Both the position numbers and the translations under genes were made by a program. The notes under the pieces are model-generated. The model worked only from the letters and a program-made list of their open reading frames with translations, searched no databases and was not told where the DNA came from. From Catellatospora citrea (GTDB lineage Bacteria > Actinomycetota > Actinomycetes > Mycobacteriales > Micromonosporaceae): 64,000 nucleotides of DNA. Of the stretch, positions 51,593 through 60,715 are shown piece by piece (within the stretch, counting starts at the first letter, position 1; every line of letters begins with the position of its first letter). Where the stretch lies: assembly GCF_003610235.1 (NCBI RefSeq), contig NZ_RAPR01000001.1, positions 2,852,001-2,916,000 of the forward strand. Reading direction: 5' to 3'.

Positions 51593-51644
51593 AAGGAAGG
51601 GCACCTTCTTAACGCTCCGCGTTGTAGAAGGTGCCCTTCTTAAC
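51593..51644. repeat. Palindromic element, copy C (rearranged)
   Basis: Arms AAGGAAGGGCACCTTCTTAAC (51593-51613) and AGAAGGTGCCCTTCTTAAC (51626-51644) flank a 12-nt spacer. The arms are the same building blocks as in copies A, B and D, but the spacer is shorter and different. It lies between the M23 gene and the phytoene synthase gene and may work as a terminator. Confidence 0.75.
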
Positions 51645-51721
51645 GTCTGACCGGCTTTGACCTGCGGCGAAGGGCCCAGATCCCGGCATCGCGACGAAAG
51701 CCCAGGCCACCGAACCGCGCG

Positions 51722-51775
51722 GTTAAGAAGGTGCCCTTCCCCTACCCATGGCGAGGTGAAGGTGCCCTTCCTTTC
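51722..51775. repeat. 54-bp palindromic element, copy D, at the end of the phytoene synthase gene
   Basis: It begins GTTAAGAAGGTGCCCTTCCC and ends GAAGGTGCCCTTCCTTTC. It overlaps the last ~11 codons of the phytoene synthase gene and supplies its TAG stop (51742-51744). Confidence 0.85.
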
Positions 51776-52719
51776 AGGAGGGCTTGGGTGAGGAGGCGGA
51801 TGCGGCGAGGGGTGGGGACGACGGCGCGGCGACGGAAGACGTCGTGGTCGGCGCGCTCGATCTCGTCGAGGATCGCGCCGTAGAGCAGGTACGCCGCGCG
51901 GACGCAGGTGCGGGACGGGCCGGGCAGCAGGTCGAGACCGGGCAGGGCGGCGGCGTAGTGGCCGCGGGCGCGGCTGACCTCATGGGCGATCAGGCTCTTG
52001 AGCTGCGGGGTGGCCCGGCCGGCCGCGGCGGCCTCGTACAGGTCGGCCACGGTGACGCCGAACCGGGCCAGGTCGTCCTGGGGCAGGTAGACGCGGTCGC
52101 GGGCGAGGTCCTCGGCGACGTCGCGCAGGAAGTTGGTCAGCTGGAACGCCAGACCGAGCTGGCGGGCGGGCTCCCGCGCCGCGACGGCGTCGGCGGGGCC
52201 GAGGATCGGCAGCATCAGGGTGCCGATGACCGCTGCCGAACCCTCCATGTACGACAGCAGCGCGGGGTAGTCGGCGTAGCGGCGTACGGTCAGGTCCATC
52301 GCCATGCTGTCCAGGAACGCGGCGAAGTCGGCCGGGGCCAGGTCGAACACCTCGACGGTGTGCAGCAGGGCAGGCAGCAGCGGGTCGTCCACGGGCTCGC
52401 CGCGCAGTCCGGCCAGGAAACGGTCAGACCAGTCACGCAGTCGCCGCGCGCGGTCGGCGGGGGTGCCCGTGTCGGTGCGGTCGACGATCTCGTCGGCATA
52501 CCGGGCGAAGCCGTACAGCGCGTGCACATGCGGGCGCTTCCAGGCGGGCAGCAGCCGGGTCGCGAGGAAGTAGCTGCGGCCGTGCCGGCGGTGCAGGTCC
52601 CGGCAGCGGCGATACGCCGGGGCGAGCTCGGCGGGGATCGGAGCGGCGTCGGCACGACCGCTCGCCACACCCGCCTGCCACACCGCCGCTGCTCCCCCGC
52701 ACCCCTGCCGCCCGCGCAT
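51742..52719 (-). CDS. Phytoene/squalene synthase family protein, C-terminus recoded by a repeat
   Basis: The 325-residue enzyme is a head-to-head prenyl synthase. Both Asp-rich motifs are seen, YADEIVDRTD (~74-83) and LRDVAEDLARDRVYLPQDD (~200-218), with RSYFLATRLLPAWKR early and SRARGHYAAALPGLDLLP late. It joins two prenyl diphosphates to phytoene or (pre)squalene; CrtB and HpnC/D types cannot be separated here. After ALLK the sequence GRAPSPRHG is encoded by repeat copy D, so the original stop was probably just there. The start ATG 52719 is not certain; a GTG lies about 17 codons in. Confidence 0.85.
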   Translation of the reverse strand: MRGRQGCGGAAAVWQAGVASGRADAAPIPAELAPAYRRCRDLHRRHGRSYFLATRLLPAWKRPHVHALYGFARYADEIVDRTDTGTPADRARRLRDWSDRFLAGLRGEPVDDPLLPALLHTVEVFDLAPADFAAFLDSMAMDLTVRRYADYPALLSYMEGSAAVIGTLMLPILGPADAVAAREPARQLGLAFQLTNFLRDVAEDLARDRVYLPQDDLARFGVTVADLYEAAAAGRATPQLKSLIAHEVSRARGHYAAALPGLDLLPGPSRTCVRAAYLLYGAILDEIERADHDVFRRRAVVPTPRRIRLLTQALLKGRAPSPRHG

Positions 52720-52915
52720 CCGCCCAGGCCACCGCAGATCCTAGGCCCGTCGCGCCCCCACTCGGCCACCGGGCGGCCCGGAAGATCACTGTTTCAGGTC
52801 ACCAGGTGGCGTGCAACGCCAGGTTCCGACCAGAGACGGCGATCATGCCTCACCCCGCCGCCAGGTGACGTCAAGAGCCGTGCCGCGGCGGCGGGCCTGG
52901 CGCCGGTGGCACGGG

Positions 52916-52951
52916 CCCGCCGGCCGTCACGTGGGAGCAGCGGCCGGCGGG
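52916..52951 (-). terminator. Terminator downstream of the isomerase gene
   Basis: CCCGCCGGCCG (52916-52926) pairs with CGGCCGGCGGG (52941-52951), 11 bp with a 14-nt loop, just past the isomerase stop (52961). It ends the sugar operon. Confidence 0.65.
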
Positions 52952-52960
52952 GGCCGAGGC

Positions 52961-53965
52961 TCAGTCCGAGCTGAAAGCCGCGTCGAACGAGGCGGTGGGC
53001 GGGTCGAACAGCAGACCGCGCACGAACTCCAGCGCCTGGGGAGCTCCCACGAGCCGGTCCATGCCCGCGTCCTCCCACTCGATGGAGATCGGGCCGGTGT
53101 AGCCGATCGAGTTGAGCGCCCGGAAGCAGTCCTCCCACGGCACGTCGCCGTGGCCGGTGGACACGAAGTCCCAGCCCCGGCGCAGGTCCGCCCACGGCAG
53201 GTGGGAGGACAGGATGCCGCGGCGGCCGTCGCCCATGCGCACCTTCGTGTCCTTGCAGTCCACGTGGTAGATGCGCTCGGCGAAGTCGAGGATGAAGCCG
53301 ACCGGGTCGCAGCCCTGCCACACCATGTGCGACGGGTCCCAGTTCAGGCCGAACGCGGGCCGGTTGCCCAGCGCGTCCAGAGTGCGGCGGGTGGTGTGGT
53401 AGTCGTACGCGATCTCGCTCGGGTGCACCTCGTGCGCGAAGCGCACGCCGACCTCGTCGTAGACGTCGAGGATCGGGTGCCAGCGCCGGGCGAACTCCTC
53501 GTACCCGGCGTCGATCATCGACTGCGGCACCGGCGGGAACATGGCCACGAAGTGCCAGATCGGCGAGCCGGTGAACCCGACGACGACGTCCACCCCGAGC
53601 TTGGCGGCCGCGCGGGCGGTGTCGGCCATCTCGGCGGCGGCGCGCTGCCGTACGCCTTCGGGCTCGCCGTCGCCCCAGATGCGGGCGGGCAGGATGCCCT
53701 TGTGCCGCTCGTCGATCGGGTTGTCGCAGACCGCCTGGCCGACCAGGTGGTTGGAGATCGCGTAGACGCTCAGCCCGTACTTCTCCAGCTGGGCGCGCTT
53801 GCGCGGGATGTAGGTCTCGTCCGACAGCGCCTTGTCGACCTCGAAGTGGTCGCCCCAGCAGGCGATCTCGAGGCCGTCGTAGCCCCACTCGGACGCCAGT
53901 CGGCAGACCTCCTCGAACGGAAGGTCCGCCCACTGGCCGGTGAACAGGGTGATGGGTCGAGGCAT
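52961..53965 (-). CDS. Sugar phosphate isomerase/epimerase-like TIM barrel
   Basis: The 334-residue protein is of the xylose-isomerase-like TIM-barrel superfamily (IolE/IolI-type). It has [35 protein letters not shown] at the N-terminus, [13 protein letters not shown] with Glu, [12 protein letters not shown] with Asp/His, [11 protein letters not shown] with Asp, and [10 protein letters not shown] with Glu; together these are the usual metal ligands. It is the last gene of the ROK-ABC-Gfo operon and probably isomerises or dehydrates the oxidised product of the dehydrogenase. A hairpin separates it from that gene. Confidence 0.85.
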   Translation of the reverse strand: MPRPITLFTGQWADLPFEEVCRLASEWGYDGLEIACWGDHFEVDKALSDETYIPRKRAQLEKYGLSVYAISNHLVGQAVCDNPIDERHKGILPARIWGDGEPEGVRQRAAAEMADTARAAAKLGVDVVVGFTGSPIWHFVAMFPPVPQSMIDAGYEEFARRWHPILDVYDEVGVRFAHEVHPSEIAYDYHTTRRTLDALGNRPAFGLNWDPSHMVWQGCDPVGFILDFAERIYHVDCKDTKVRMGDGRRGILSSHLPWADLRRGWDFVSTGHGDVPWEDCFRALNSIGYTGPISIEWEDAGMDRLVGAPQALEFVRGLLFDPPTASFDAAFSSD

Positions 53966-54026
53966 GGTGTTCGCTCTCCGATCATGTGCGGGAGTGCCGG
54001 TGCGTCGAACGGAAGTCGTTGGGCGA

Positions 54027-54059
54027 GAGGGCCGGTCGGTCGGCGTCCGACCGGCCCTC
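54027..54059 (-). terminator. Intra-operon hairpin between the Gfo/Idh and isomerase genes
   Basis: A perfect 13-bp stem GAGGGCCGGTCGG / CCGACCGGCCCTC with a 7-nt loop lies in the 115-bp gap between the two same-strand genes. It may be a partial terminator or mRNA-stabilising element that sets the downstream isomerase level. Confidence 0.6.
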
Positions 54060-54080
54060 CCACGTTCGGTGCCGGTGCGG

Positions 54081-55292
54081 TCAGGCCGCGACCGGAACGG
54101 CGGGCTGCGCCACCTGCGTCCAGGCGGACCCGGACGCGGCGGAACTCTGCACCGCCTCGAGCACCAGCTGCACCCCGAGGGCTTCCTCGAAGGACGGGTG
54201 AGGGTCGGTGCCCTCCGCCACGGCCTGCACGAAGTCGCGCATCTGGTGGGTGAAGGAGTGCTCGTAGCCGATGATGTGGCCGGGCGGCCACCAGGCGGAC
54301 AGGTACGGGTGCTCGGGCTCGGTCACCAGGATCCGGTTGAAGCCCTGCTCCGCGGCCGGCCTGGTCGCGTCGTAGAACTCCAGCTCGTTGAGGCGTTCCA
54401 GGTCGAACACCAGCGAACCGAGCGAGCCGTTGATCTCGACCCGCAGGCCGTTCTTGCGGCCCATGGCGAAGCGGCTGGCCTCGTACGTGGCGATCGCCCC
54501 GCCCGACAGCCGCGCCGTGAACAGCGCCGCGTCGTCGACGGTCACCTGGCCGAAGGCCTGGCCGTTGCCGGCCGACGTGGCGGCCAGGCCGCTCGTCTCG
54601 CTCGGGATCGGCCGCTCCTTGATGAACGTCTCGGTGAGCGCGCTCACCCCGGTGATCTGCTGACCCGTGACGTACTGGGTCAGGTCGATGATGTGCGCGC
54701 CGATGTCGCCGAGCGCGCCGGACCCCGCCCGCTCCTGCTGGAGCCGCCAGACCAGCGGGAACTGCGGATCGGTGATCCAGTCCTGGAGATACACGGCACG
54801 CACGTGGCGGATCACCCCGAGCCTGCCGGCGGCGACCATCTGACGCATCAGCGCCGCCGCCGGCACGCGCCGGTAGTTGAACCCGCACAGCGTACGAATA
54901 CCCGACTCCCGCGCCGCGGCTGCGGCATCGACCATCGCCCGGGCCTCCGCCACGGAGTTCGCCAGCGGTTTCTCGCACATGACGTGCTTGCCCGCGGCGA
55001 GGGCGGCGATGGTGATCTCCGCATGGCTGTCGCCGGGCGTGCAGACATCGATCACGTCGATGTCGTCCCGGGCGATCAGCTCCCGCCAGTCCGTGACGTA
55101 GCCGTCCCAGCCGAGCTTGTCAGCCGCCTCGGACACCTTGGCCTCGTCACGGCCGCAGACCGCCGCCATCCGGACCCGCAGGGGCAGGTCGAACGCGCGG
55201 TTCACGGTGCGCCACGCCTGTGAGTGCGCGGCGCCCATGAACGCGTAGCCGACCATGCCGACCCGCAGTTCCTTGTTGTCGTTTGTGGACAC
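54081..55292 (-). CDS. Gfo/Idh/MocA family sugar or polyol oxidoreductase
   Basis: The 403-residue protein starts at GTG 55292 with GGAGG upstream. It has an N-terminal Rossmann domain ([54 protein letters not shown] with the EKP motif) and the family's C-terminal fold with catalytic Asp/His in [16 protein letters not shown]. It oxidises a sugar or inositol with NAD(P). The long N-terminal extension of this frame overlaps the substrate-binding gene region and is a shadow. It sits between the ABC binding protein and the isomerase gene. Confidence 0.9.
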   Translation of the reverse strand: MSTNDNKELRVGMVGYAFMGAAHSQAWRTVNRAFDLPLRVRMAAVCGRDEAKVSEAADKLGWDGYVTDWRELIARDDIDVIDVCTPGDSHAEITIAALAAGKHVMCEKPLANSVAEARAMVDAAAAARESGIRTLCGFNYRRVPAAALMRQMVAAGRLGVIRHVRAVYLQDWITDPQFPLVWRLQQERAGSGALGDIGAHIIDLTQYVTGQQITGVSALTETFIKERPIPSETSGLAATSAGNGQAFGQVTVDDAALFTARLSGGAIATYEASRFAMGRKNGLRVEINGSLGSLVFDLERLNELEFYDATRPAAEQGFNRILVTEPEHPYLSAWWPPGHIIGYEHSFTHQMRDFVQAVAEGTDPHPSFEEALGVQLVLEAVQSSAASGSAWTQVAQPAVPVAA

Positions 55293-55345
55293 GGGGTGGG
55301 CTCCTCCGTTACCGAGCCCGCTGGTGCGGGCGAACCATGTCGGGC

Positions 55346-56401
55346 TTAGAAACCGAGCTTCAGGTACGTGCTCGCGTTCTCTTTCGTGATCGTCTCGGAA
55401 GCCAGGATGACCTCCTTGGGCACCTGCAGCTCGACCAGGTCGGACATGCCCCGGCCCTGGGCGATCAGGCGGGCCAGCGAGATCGCCGACGACGCCATGG
55501 ACGGGCTGTAGGTGACCGTGGCCTTGAGCACGGTCTTGTCGGCGGCGATGTCCTCGATCGCCTTCTTCGAGCCGGCGCCGCCGACCATGAAGAACTCGCT
55601 GCGGTTGGCCGCCGTGATCGCGGCCAGCACGCCGATGCCCTGGTCGTCGTCGTGGTTCCACACGGCGTCGATCTTCGGCAGCGCCTGCAGCAGGTTCTGG
55701 GCCTCCTTCTGGCCGGAGTCGGCGGTGAAGCGCGCCGCACGACGGTTGGCCACGGCGAAGCCGTAGGTGGCCAGCGCGGCCTTGAAGCCCGCGCTGCGCT
55801 CCTGGGTCAGCTCCAGCTCGTCCATGCCGGCGATCTCGCCGATGATCGGGCTGGCCACGTTCTTGGCCTTGAGCGCCTTGCCGATGTAGTGGCCGGCGGC
55901 CACGCCCATGCCGTAGTTGTCGCCCTTGATCTGCAGGCGGTACGCCAGCGCGTCGGGGAAGGCGCGGTCGAGGTTCACGACCGGGATGCCCGCCTCCATC
56001 GCCTTGAGGCCGAACGCGTTGAGCTCCTTGCCGTCATGCGGCAGCAGCACGATCACGTCGGGCTTCTCGGCGATCAGGGTGTCCAGCGCGGCGCGCTGGG
56101 CGGCGGCGTCCTTGCCCGCCTCGACCTGCTTGAACGTGACGTCCTTGTACGCCCCGGCCTGCGCCTTGGCGTTGTTGGTGATCGCCGCGATCCAGCCGTG
56201 GTCGGCGGCCGGGGCGGAGAAGCCGATCGTCACCGCCTTGCCGGCGGCGGCGTTCGGGTTGGTGTCGTCGGCGCCCTTGGTCTGCGCCGGGGTCGGCGTC
56301 TGCTCGTTGCTGGTGCATGCGGTGAGCAGAGCGCCGGCGGCGATCGCCGTGCCGCCGAAGAGAAGCCGGCGGCGGGACGTGTCCGGAATCGGGTTGGTCA
56401 T
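55346..56401 (-). CDS. Sugar ABC transporter substrate-binding lipoprotein
   Basis: From ATG 56401 (AGGAGG upstream) the protein is 351 residues. The N-terminus has a Tat-like RRR and a lipobox AGALLTACTSN, so it is a lipoprotein. The mature part is a periplasmic-binding-protein-like (RbsB/Peripla_BP_4) domain: VTIGFSAPAADHGWIAAITNNAKAQA, VIVLLPHDGKELNAFGLKAMEAGIPVVNLDR, IGEIAGMDELELTQERSAGF and GQKEAQNLLQALPKIDAVWNHDDDQGIGVLAAI. It supplies the ligand to the permease and ATPase genes upstream in this operon. Ribose, inositol or xylose-like sugars are the family's ligands. Confidence 0.92.
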   Translation of the reverse strand: MTNPIPDTSRRRLLFGGTAIAAGALLTACTSNEQTPTPAQTKGADDTNPNAAAGKAVTIGFSAPAADHGWIAAITNNAKAQAGAYKDVTFKQVEAGKDAAAQRAALDTLIAEKPDVIVLLPHDGKELNAFGLKAMEAGIPVVNLDRAFPDALAYRLQIKGDNYGMGVAAGHYIGKALKAKNVASPIIGEIAGMDELELTQERSAGFKAALATYGFAVANRRAARFTADSGQKEAQNLLQALPKIDAVWNHDDDQGIGVLAAITAANRSEFFMVGGAGSKKAIEDIAADKTVLKATVTYSPSMASSAISLARLIAQGRGMSDLVELQVPKEVILASETITKENASTYLKLGF

Positions 56402-56513
56402 CACGACCTCCTGGTCGTCGCGAGGGTGCATTCGGTCCGGCGACCGTCGCGTTCGACGGTCGCCCCAGGTGGAGCGGGCTGTGCGGTGATGGAACCTTTT
56501 ACACAGGGGGCGG

Positions 56514-57605
56514 TCAGGTCTGCGGTTTCGCCCGAGTGAGACCGTGCCTTCGGGCGAACTGCGTGATGGACGAGAACCGCACCTGCTGGAGAAGGACCGC
56601 GACCACGATGATCGCGCCCTTGACCATGTTCTGGACCTCGGTGGGCAGGTTGGCGATGGCGAACAGGTTGGTGATCGCGGAGAACACGATCACGCCGAAC
56701 AGCGAGCCGACGATGGTGCCGCGGCCGCCGGACAGCAGCGTGCCGCCGATGATCGCCGCTGCGATCGCGTCGAGTTCGTAGAGTTCGGCCGCGGCCGCCT
56801 GGGACGAGGTGGCGAGCGAGGTGAGCATGATCGCGGCGATGCCGCAGCACAGGCCCGAGAGCGCGTACAGCAGCATGGTGTGACCGCGGACGTTGATGCC
56901 GGCCAGGCGGGCCGCCTCGGCGTTGCCGCCGATGGCGACGGTGCGCCGGCCGAAGGTGGTGCGGTTGAGCAGCACCCACCCGAGCCCGGCGACCACCAGC
57001 AGGATGATGACCAGCAGCGGGATGCCGCCGATCCGCGTCGTGGCGAGGCTGTTGATGAACTGGTCGGCGGAGATCTGGGTCTGCTTGCCGGAGATCTGCG
57101 CGGCCAGACCGCGCGCCGCGACCAGCATCGCCAGGGTGGCGATGAAGGGCACCAGCCGGCCGTACGCGATGAGCGCGCCGTTGACCAGGCCCGCGCCGAT
57201 GCCGACGGCGACCGCGGTGAAGATCATGCCGACCGGACCGAAGCTCTGCGTGGCCAGTGTGGTGGCCCACACCCCCGACAGCGCGATCAGCGCGCCGACG
57301 GACAGGTCGATGCCGCCACCGATGATCACGAAGGTCATGCCGACGGTGACCACGCCGATCGCGGCCGCCTGGGTCAGGATGACCATGATGTTGTTGACGA
57401 CCCAGTCCGCGTCGCTGTAGAGGTCGGGCCGGATGTACGCGCCGATCGCGAACAGCGCCAGCAGCACCCCGACCAGGCCCAGGTTGCGCCGCAACGGCTC
57501 CTGCGCCTCATCCTTCCACCAGCTCGTCCCAGCGGCGGCCGGGGCGGCATGGGGCGCGGGGCCCGCCACCTCGTGTTCCACCTTCTGCTCGCTGCTCACG
57601 CTCAT
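56514..57605 (-). CDS. Sugar ABC transporter permease (RbsC-like)
   Basis: The 363-residue protein has about eight to ten membrane helices. It contains the BPD_transp_2 family signature (AIGVVTVGMTFVIIGGGIDLSVGALIALSGV) and AIGGNAEAARLAGINVRGHTMLLYALSGL. It starts at ATG 57605, and its N-terminal ~45 residues are cytoplasmic and polar. It lies between the ATPase and binding-protein genes. A 67-bp spacer with a repeated motif separates it from the ATPase gene. Confidence 0.92.
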   Translation of the reverse strand: MSVSSEQKVEHEVAGPAPHAAPAAAGTSWWKDEAQEPLRRNLGLVGVLLALFAIGAYIRPDLYSDADWVVNNIMVILTQAAAIGVVTVGMTFVIIGGGIDLSVGALIALSGVWATTLATQSFGPVGMIFTAVAVGIGAGLVNGALIAYGRLVPFIATLAMLVAARGLAAQISGKQTQISADQFINSLATTRIGGIPLLVIILLVVAGLGWVLLNRTTFGRRTVAIGGNAEAARLAGINVRGHTMLLYALSGLCCGIAAIMLTSLATSSQAAAAELYELDAIAAAIIGGTLLSGGRGTIVGSLFGVIVFSAITNLFAIANLPTEVQNMVKGAIIVVAVLLQQVRFSSITQFARRHGLTRAKPQT

Positions 57606-57672
57606 GCCCTCTCCTCGCTTCGCTCGTCGACGGCATGACTGCCGAGCCCACTGGTTCGCGCGCGTTGCTCGC
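57606..57672. repeat. CTCGCTTCGCTCGTCGACGGCATG repeat in the ATPase-permease spacer
   Basis: The spacer repeats the motif TCCTCGCTTCGCTCGTCGAC (57611-57630), which recurs in the ROK-ATPase spacer at 59270 and 59336. Such motifs are spread through the genomes of some actinomycetes; their role here is unclear. Confidence 0.55.
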
Positions 57673-59256
57673 TCACGCCGCTACCTCTTCAGTCGTCGCG
57701 GCGGTCAGCGATCCCGCCATCACCAGATCGAGTACGTCCTCTTCACTGAGCTCGGTGGCCTGCGCGGTGCGCACCACCCGGCCCTCGCGCATGACCAGCA
57801 CCCGGTCGGACAGCCCGAGCACCTCCGGCACCTCGCTGGAGACCAGCAGCACCCCGACGCCGTTCGCGGCGAGGTCGCGGATCACCTGGTAGAGCTCCGC
57901 CCGGGCGCCCACGTCCACGCCCCGGGTCGGCTCGTCGAGCAGCAGCAGCCGGGTGCCGCCCAGCAGCCACCGGCCGACGACCACCTTCTGCTGGTTGCCG
58001 CCCGACAGCGTGCGCACGGCCCGGCGCACGTCGCGCGGACGCAGTTCCAGCTGGTCCGCGACCCGCATGGCCTCGGCCTGCTCCTTGCCGGTGTCGGTGA
58101 ACCCGGCCGTCGCGTACGAGCTGAAGTTGGTCAGCGTCATGTTGCGGTAGATCGGCTGGCCGAGCAGCAGCGCCTGGCTCTTGCGCTCCTCCGGGGCCAT
58201 GCCCAGGCCCGCCCGCACCGCCGCGGCGACGTTGCCCGGCGGCAGCCCGCGCCCGTCCATGACCACCGTGCCGGCCTCGGCCTGGCGTGCGCCGAAAACG
58301 GTCTCCAGCAGCTCCGAACGGCCCGAGCCGACCAGGCCCGCGATGCCGACGATCTCGCCGGAGTGCACGTCGAGGTCGACCCCGGCGAACTCGCCGGAGC
58401 GGCCCAGCCCGCGCACCTCCAGCAGCTTCTCGCCCGGCTCGGTGTCCGGCCGCGGCGGGAAGACGTACTCGATGGAGCGGCCGGTCATGCGGCTCACCAG
58501 GTCGCGGGTCGGCGTGGTGCGGGCCGGCAGGTTGACCGCCGAGGTGCGCCCGTCCTTGAGCACGGTGACCCGGTCGCCGATCTCGCGGATCTCCTCGAGC
58601 CGGTGCGAGATGTAGACCACGGCGATGCCCTGCGCGGTCAGCTCCCGGATGATCCGGAACAGGTTGCCGACCTCGTCGTGCGCCAGCACCGCGCTGGGCT
58701 CGTCCATGATGATCAGCTTGGCCGAGTGCGAGAGCGCGCGGGCCATGCTGACGATCTGCTTGCCCGCCGCGGGCAGCGACTTGACCAGCCGGTGCGCCGG
58801 GATCTCACCGTGGCCGAGTCGGCCCAGCAGCTCCCGGGCCTGGCGCGCGGCCTGTCCCTTGTGCACGAAGCCCAGGCTGCGCGGCTCGTGGCCGAGGTAG
58901 ATGTTCTCCGCCACCGACAGGTAGTCGACCAGGTCGAGTTCCTGGTAGATGGTGGCGATGCCGGCCTTCATGGCGGCCTGCGGGCCGCTGAACGCGACCT
59001 GCTCGCCCAGCCACTGCACGTCGCCCTCATCGGGGCGGTGCACCCCGGCCAGCACCTTGATCAGCGTGGACTTGCCGGCGCCGTTCTGCCCCAGCAGGCA
59101 GTGCACCTCGCCCGCGCGGACCTCCAGCTCGACGCCGTCGAGGGCGCGTACGCCCGGGAAGGTCTTGACCACACCGGACAGCCGCAGCACCACCTCGCCC
59201 GTGCCCGCCTCAGCCGCCGCAGCCGGCTGCTCGCTCATGCTCGACTCCTCGCTCAT
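57673..59256 (-). CDS. Sugar ABC transporter ATP-binding protein (RbsA/MglA-like, two domains)
   Basis: The 527-residue protein has two ATPase domains. The first has GQNGAGKSTLIKVLAGVHRP (~55-74), a degenerate signature SLPAAGKQIVSMARAL, and LIIMDEPSAVL. The second has EIVGIAGLVGSGRSELLETV, LSGGNQQKVVVGRWL and LLLLDEPTRGVDVGARA. The second P-loop is changed from the usual GxxGxGKS/T, as is normal for the family's C-terminal half. It drives the RbsC-like permease. The start is ATG 59256 (or the ATG 18 nt later). Confidence 0.92.
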   Translation of the reverse strand: MSEESSMSEQPAAAAEAGTGEVVLRLSGVVKTFPGVRALDGVELEVRAGEVHCLLGQNGAGKSTLIKVLAGVHRPDEGDVQWLGEQVAFSGPQAAMKAGIATIYQELDLVDYLSVAENIYLGHEPRSLGFVHKGQAARQARELLGRLGHGEIPAHRLVKSLPAAGKQIVSMARALSHSAKLIIMDEPSAVLAHDEVGNLFRIIRELTAQGIAVVYISHRLEEIREIGDRVTVLKDGRTSAVNLPARTTPTRDLVSRMTGRSIEYVFPPRPDTEPGEKLLEVRGLGRSGEFAGVDLDVHSGEIVGIAGLVGSGRSELLETVFGARQAEAGTVVMDGRGLPPGNVAAAVRAGLGMAPEERKSQALLLGQPIYRNMTLTNFSSYATAGFTDTGKEQAEAMRVADQLELRPRDVRRAVRTLSGGNQQKVVVGRWLLGGTRLLLLDEPTRGVDVGARAELYQVIRDLAANGVGVLLVSSEVPEVLGLSDRVLVMREGRVVRTAQATELSEEDVLDLVMAGSLTAATTEEVAA

Positions 59257-59397
59257 GCCTGCTCCTCGCTGCGCTCGTCGACGGCATGGCTGCCGAGCCT
59301 GCTGACTCGCTCGCTACGCTCGCTCATGCCTGCTCCTCGCTGCGCTCGTCGACGGCATGAGCCGCCCTGAGCCCCGGGATTCGCTCGCTTCGCTCGT
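59257..59397. repeat. Two copies of the CTCGCTGCGCTCGTCGACGGCATG repeat in the ROK-ATPase spacer
   Basis: Two copies of GCTCATGCCTGCTCCTCGCTGCGCTCGTCGACGGCATG-like sequence lie at about 59252-59288 and 59324-59360, separated by GCTGCC...CGCTCGCTACGCTCG. A third, shorter one lies at 57606-57672. They fill the spacers of this operon; no ORF is seen in them. Confidence 0.55.
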
Positions 59398-60585
59398 TCA
59401 TGCTTGCTCGAAGGCGATCTCGCTGGCCAGCACCGCGGCACCGGCCACACCGGCGCGCGGACCCAGCTCGGACAGCACCAGTGGCAGGTTCCCGGTGGCC
59501 AGCGGTAGCGACCGCCGGTAGACCACGCTGCGGATCTCGGCGAGCATGATGTGGCCCAACTGGGCCAACCCGCCGCCGATGACGATCATCGAAGGGTTCA
59601 CGAAGCTGACCAGCCCGGCCAGCACGGTGCCGATGCGGCGGCCGCCGTCGCGGATCAGCTGCACGCAGACCACGTCGCCCTCGACCGCGGCGATCGCGAC
59701 GTCCATCGCGGTGACCACGCCGTTGGTGGCCAGCCGCTCGGCCAGCGCGGGCGAGGTGCCCGAGCGGGCCGCGGCGGTGGCCTCCCGGGCCAGCGCGGCA
59801 CCGCTGAACACGGCCTCCAGGCAGCCGATGTTGCCGCACGAGCAGACCGGCCCGTGGCTGTCGACCTGGATGTGGCCGATGTCGCCGGCGCAGCCGTCGG
59901 TGCCCCGGTAGACCTCGCCGCCGAGGAAGACGCCGCAGCCGATGCCGGTGCCGATCTTCACGAAGAGGAAGTTGTCGACGGAGTGCGCCACACCCGCGTT
60001 GCGCTCGCCCACCGCCATGATGTTCACGTCGTTGTCCACCACGGCCGGGCATCCGTGTTCCCGCGTGAGCAGCTCGCGCACGGGGAAGCGGTCCCAGCCG
60101 GGCATTATCGGCGGGGAGACGGGCACGCCGTCGCGGAAGCTGACCGGGCCGGGCACGCCGATGCCGATGCCGTCGAGGTGCGTGAACGCGCCCTCGACCT
60201 TGGCCTTGGCCAGCAGCTCGTTGACCCGCTGCAGGGTGACCTTCGGGCCGCTGCGGATGTCGGCAGTCTCGCTGTAGTGCGCGACCGGCTCCAGCCGCCC
60301 GTTGGTCACCTCGACGTCGATCGACGTCGCGCCCAGGTCGACACCCGCGAAGCGCATGCCGGGGTTCAGCTCCACCAGCGTCGAGCGGCGTCCGCCGCGC
60401 GACTCCGCCGGACCCGCCTCGGCGACGTGGCCGCCGGCGACGAGCCGGTCGAGCTCGCCGAGCAGTCGCGGACGCGGGATGTCCAGCCGGTCGGCGAGTT
60501 CCGCGCGTGACAGCGCACCCTCGTCCCGCAGCAGCCGCAGCACTCTGACGTGCAGCGGGTCCCAGAGCGTCCGCGCGAGGCTCAT
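59398..60585 (-). CDS. ROK family transcriptional regulator/kinase-like protein
   Basis: From ATG 60585 the protein is 395 residues. An N-terminal winged helix (RVLRLLRDEGALSRAELADRLDIPRPRLLGELDRLVAGG, ~14-52) is followed by a ROK domain: FAGVDLGATSIDVEVT (phosphate-binding loop), GIGIGVPGPVS and the zinc motif CSCGNIGCLE. It is likely a sugar-responsive repressor of the operon it begins, with GGAGG before its ATG. Conservation of the zinc Cys residues suggests a folded, ligand-binding protein. Its effector is unknown. Confidence 0.88.
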   Translation of the reverse strand: MSLARTLWDPLHVRVLRLLRDEGALSRAELADRLDIPRPRLLGELDRLVAGGHVAEAGPAESRGGRRSTLVELNPGMRFAGVDLGATSIDVEVTNGRLEPVAHYSETADIRSGPKVTLQRVNELLAKAKVEGAFTHLDGIGIGVPGPVSFRDGVPVSPPIMPGWDRFPVRELLTREHGCPAVVDNDVNIMAVGERNAGVAHSVDNFLFVKIGTGIGCGVFLGGEVYRGTDGCAGDIGHIQVDSHGPVCSCGNIGCLEAVFSGAALAREATAAARSGTSPALAERLATNGVVTAMDVAIAAVEGDVVCVQLIRDGGRRIGTVLAGLVSFVNPSMIVIGGGLAQLGHIMLAEIRSVVYRRSLPLATGNLPLVLSELGPRAGVAGAAVLASEIAFEQA

Positions 60586-60665
60586 CCGCTCGTTCCTCCG
60601 ACCTGATAGGACTCCACCGGTGTGGTGTGTCGCACAGGTTACGAGCTTTCGACAATCGTGTCCAT

Positions 60666-60715
60666 AGCTTCTAGCTGAATCTGCATAACTTTTGTTTGAT
60701 CTAGCAGAAGTTAGC
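60666..60715 (-). promoter_or_regulatory. Imperfect dyad in the ROK promoter region
   Basis: GCTTCTAGCT at 60667-60676 and an inverse of ACTTCTGCTAGATC (60698-60712) flank the AT-rich centre CTGCATAACTTTTGTTTG. It may be an operator for the ROK protein. The region is distinctly AT-rich. Confidence 0.4.
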
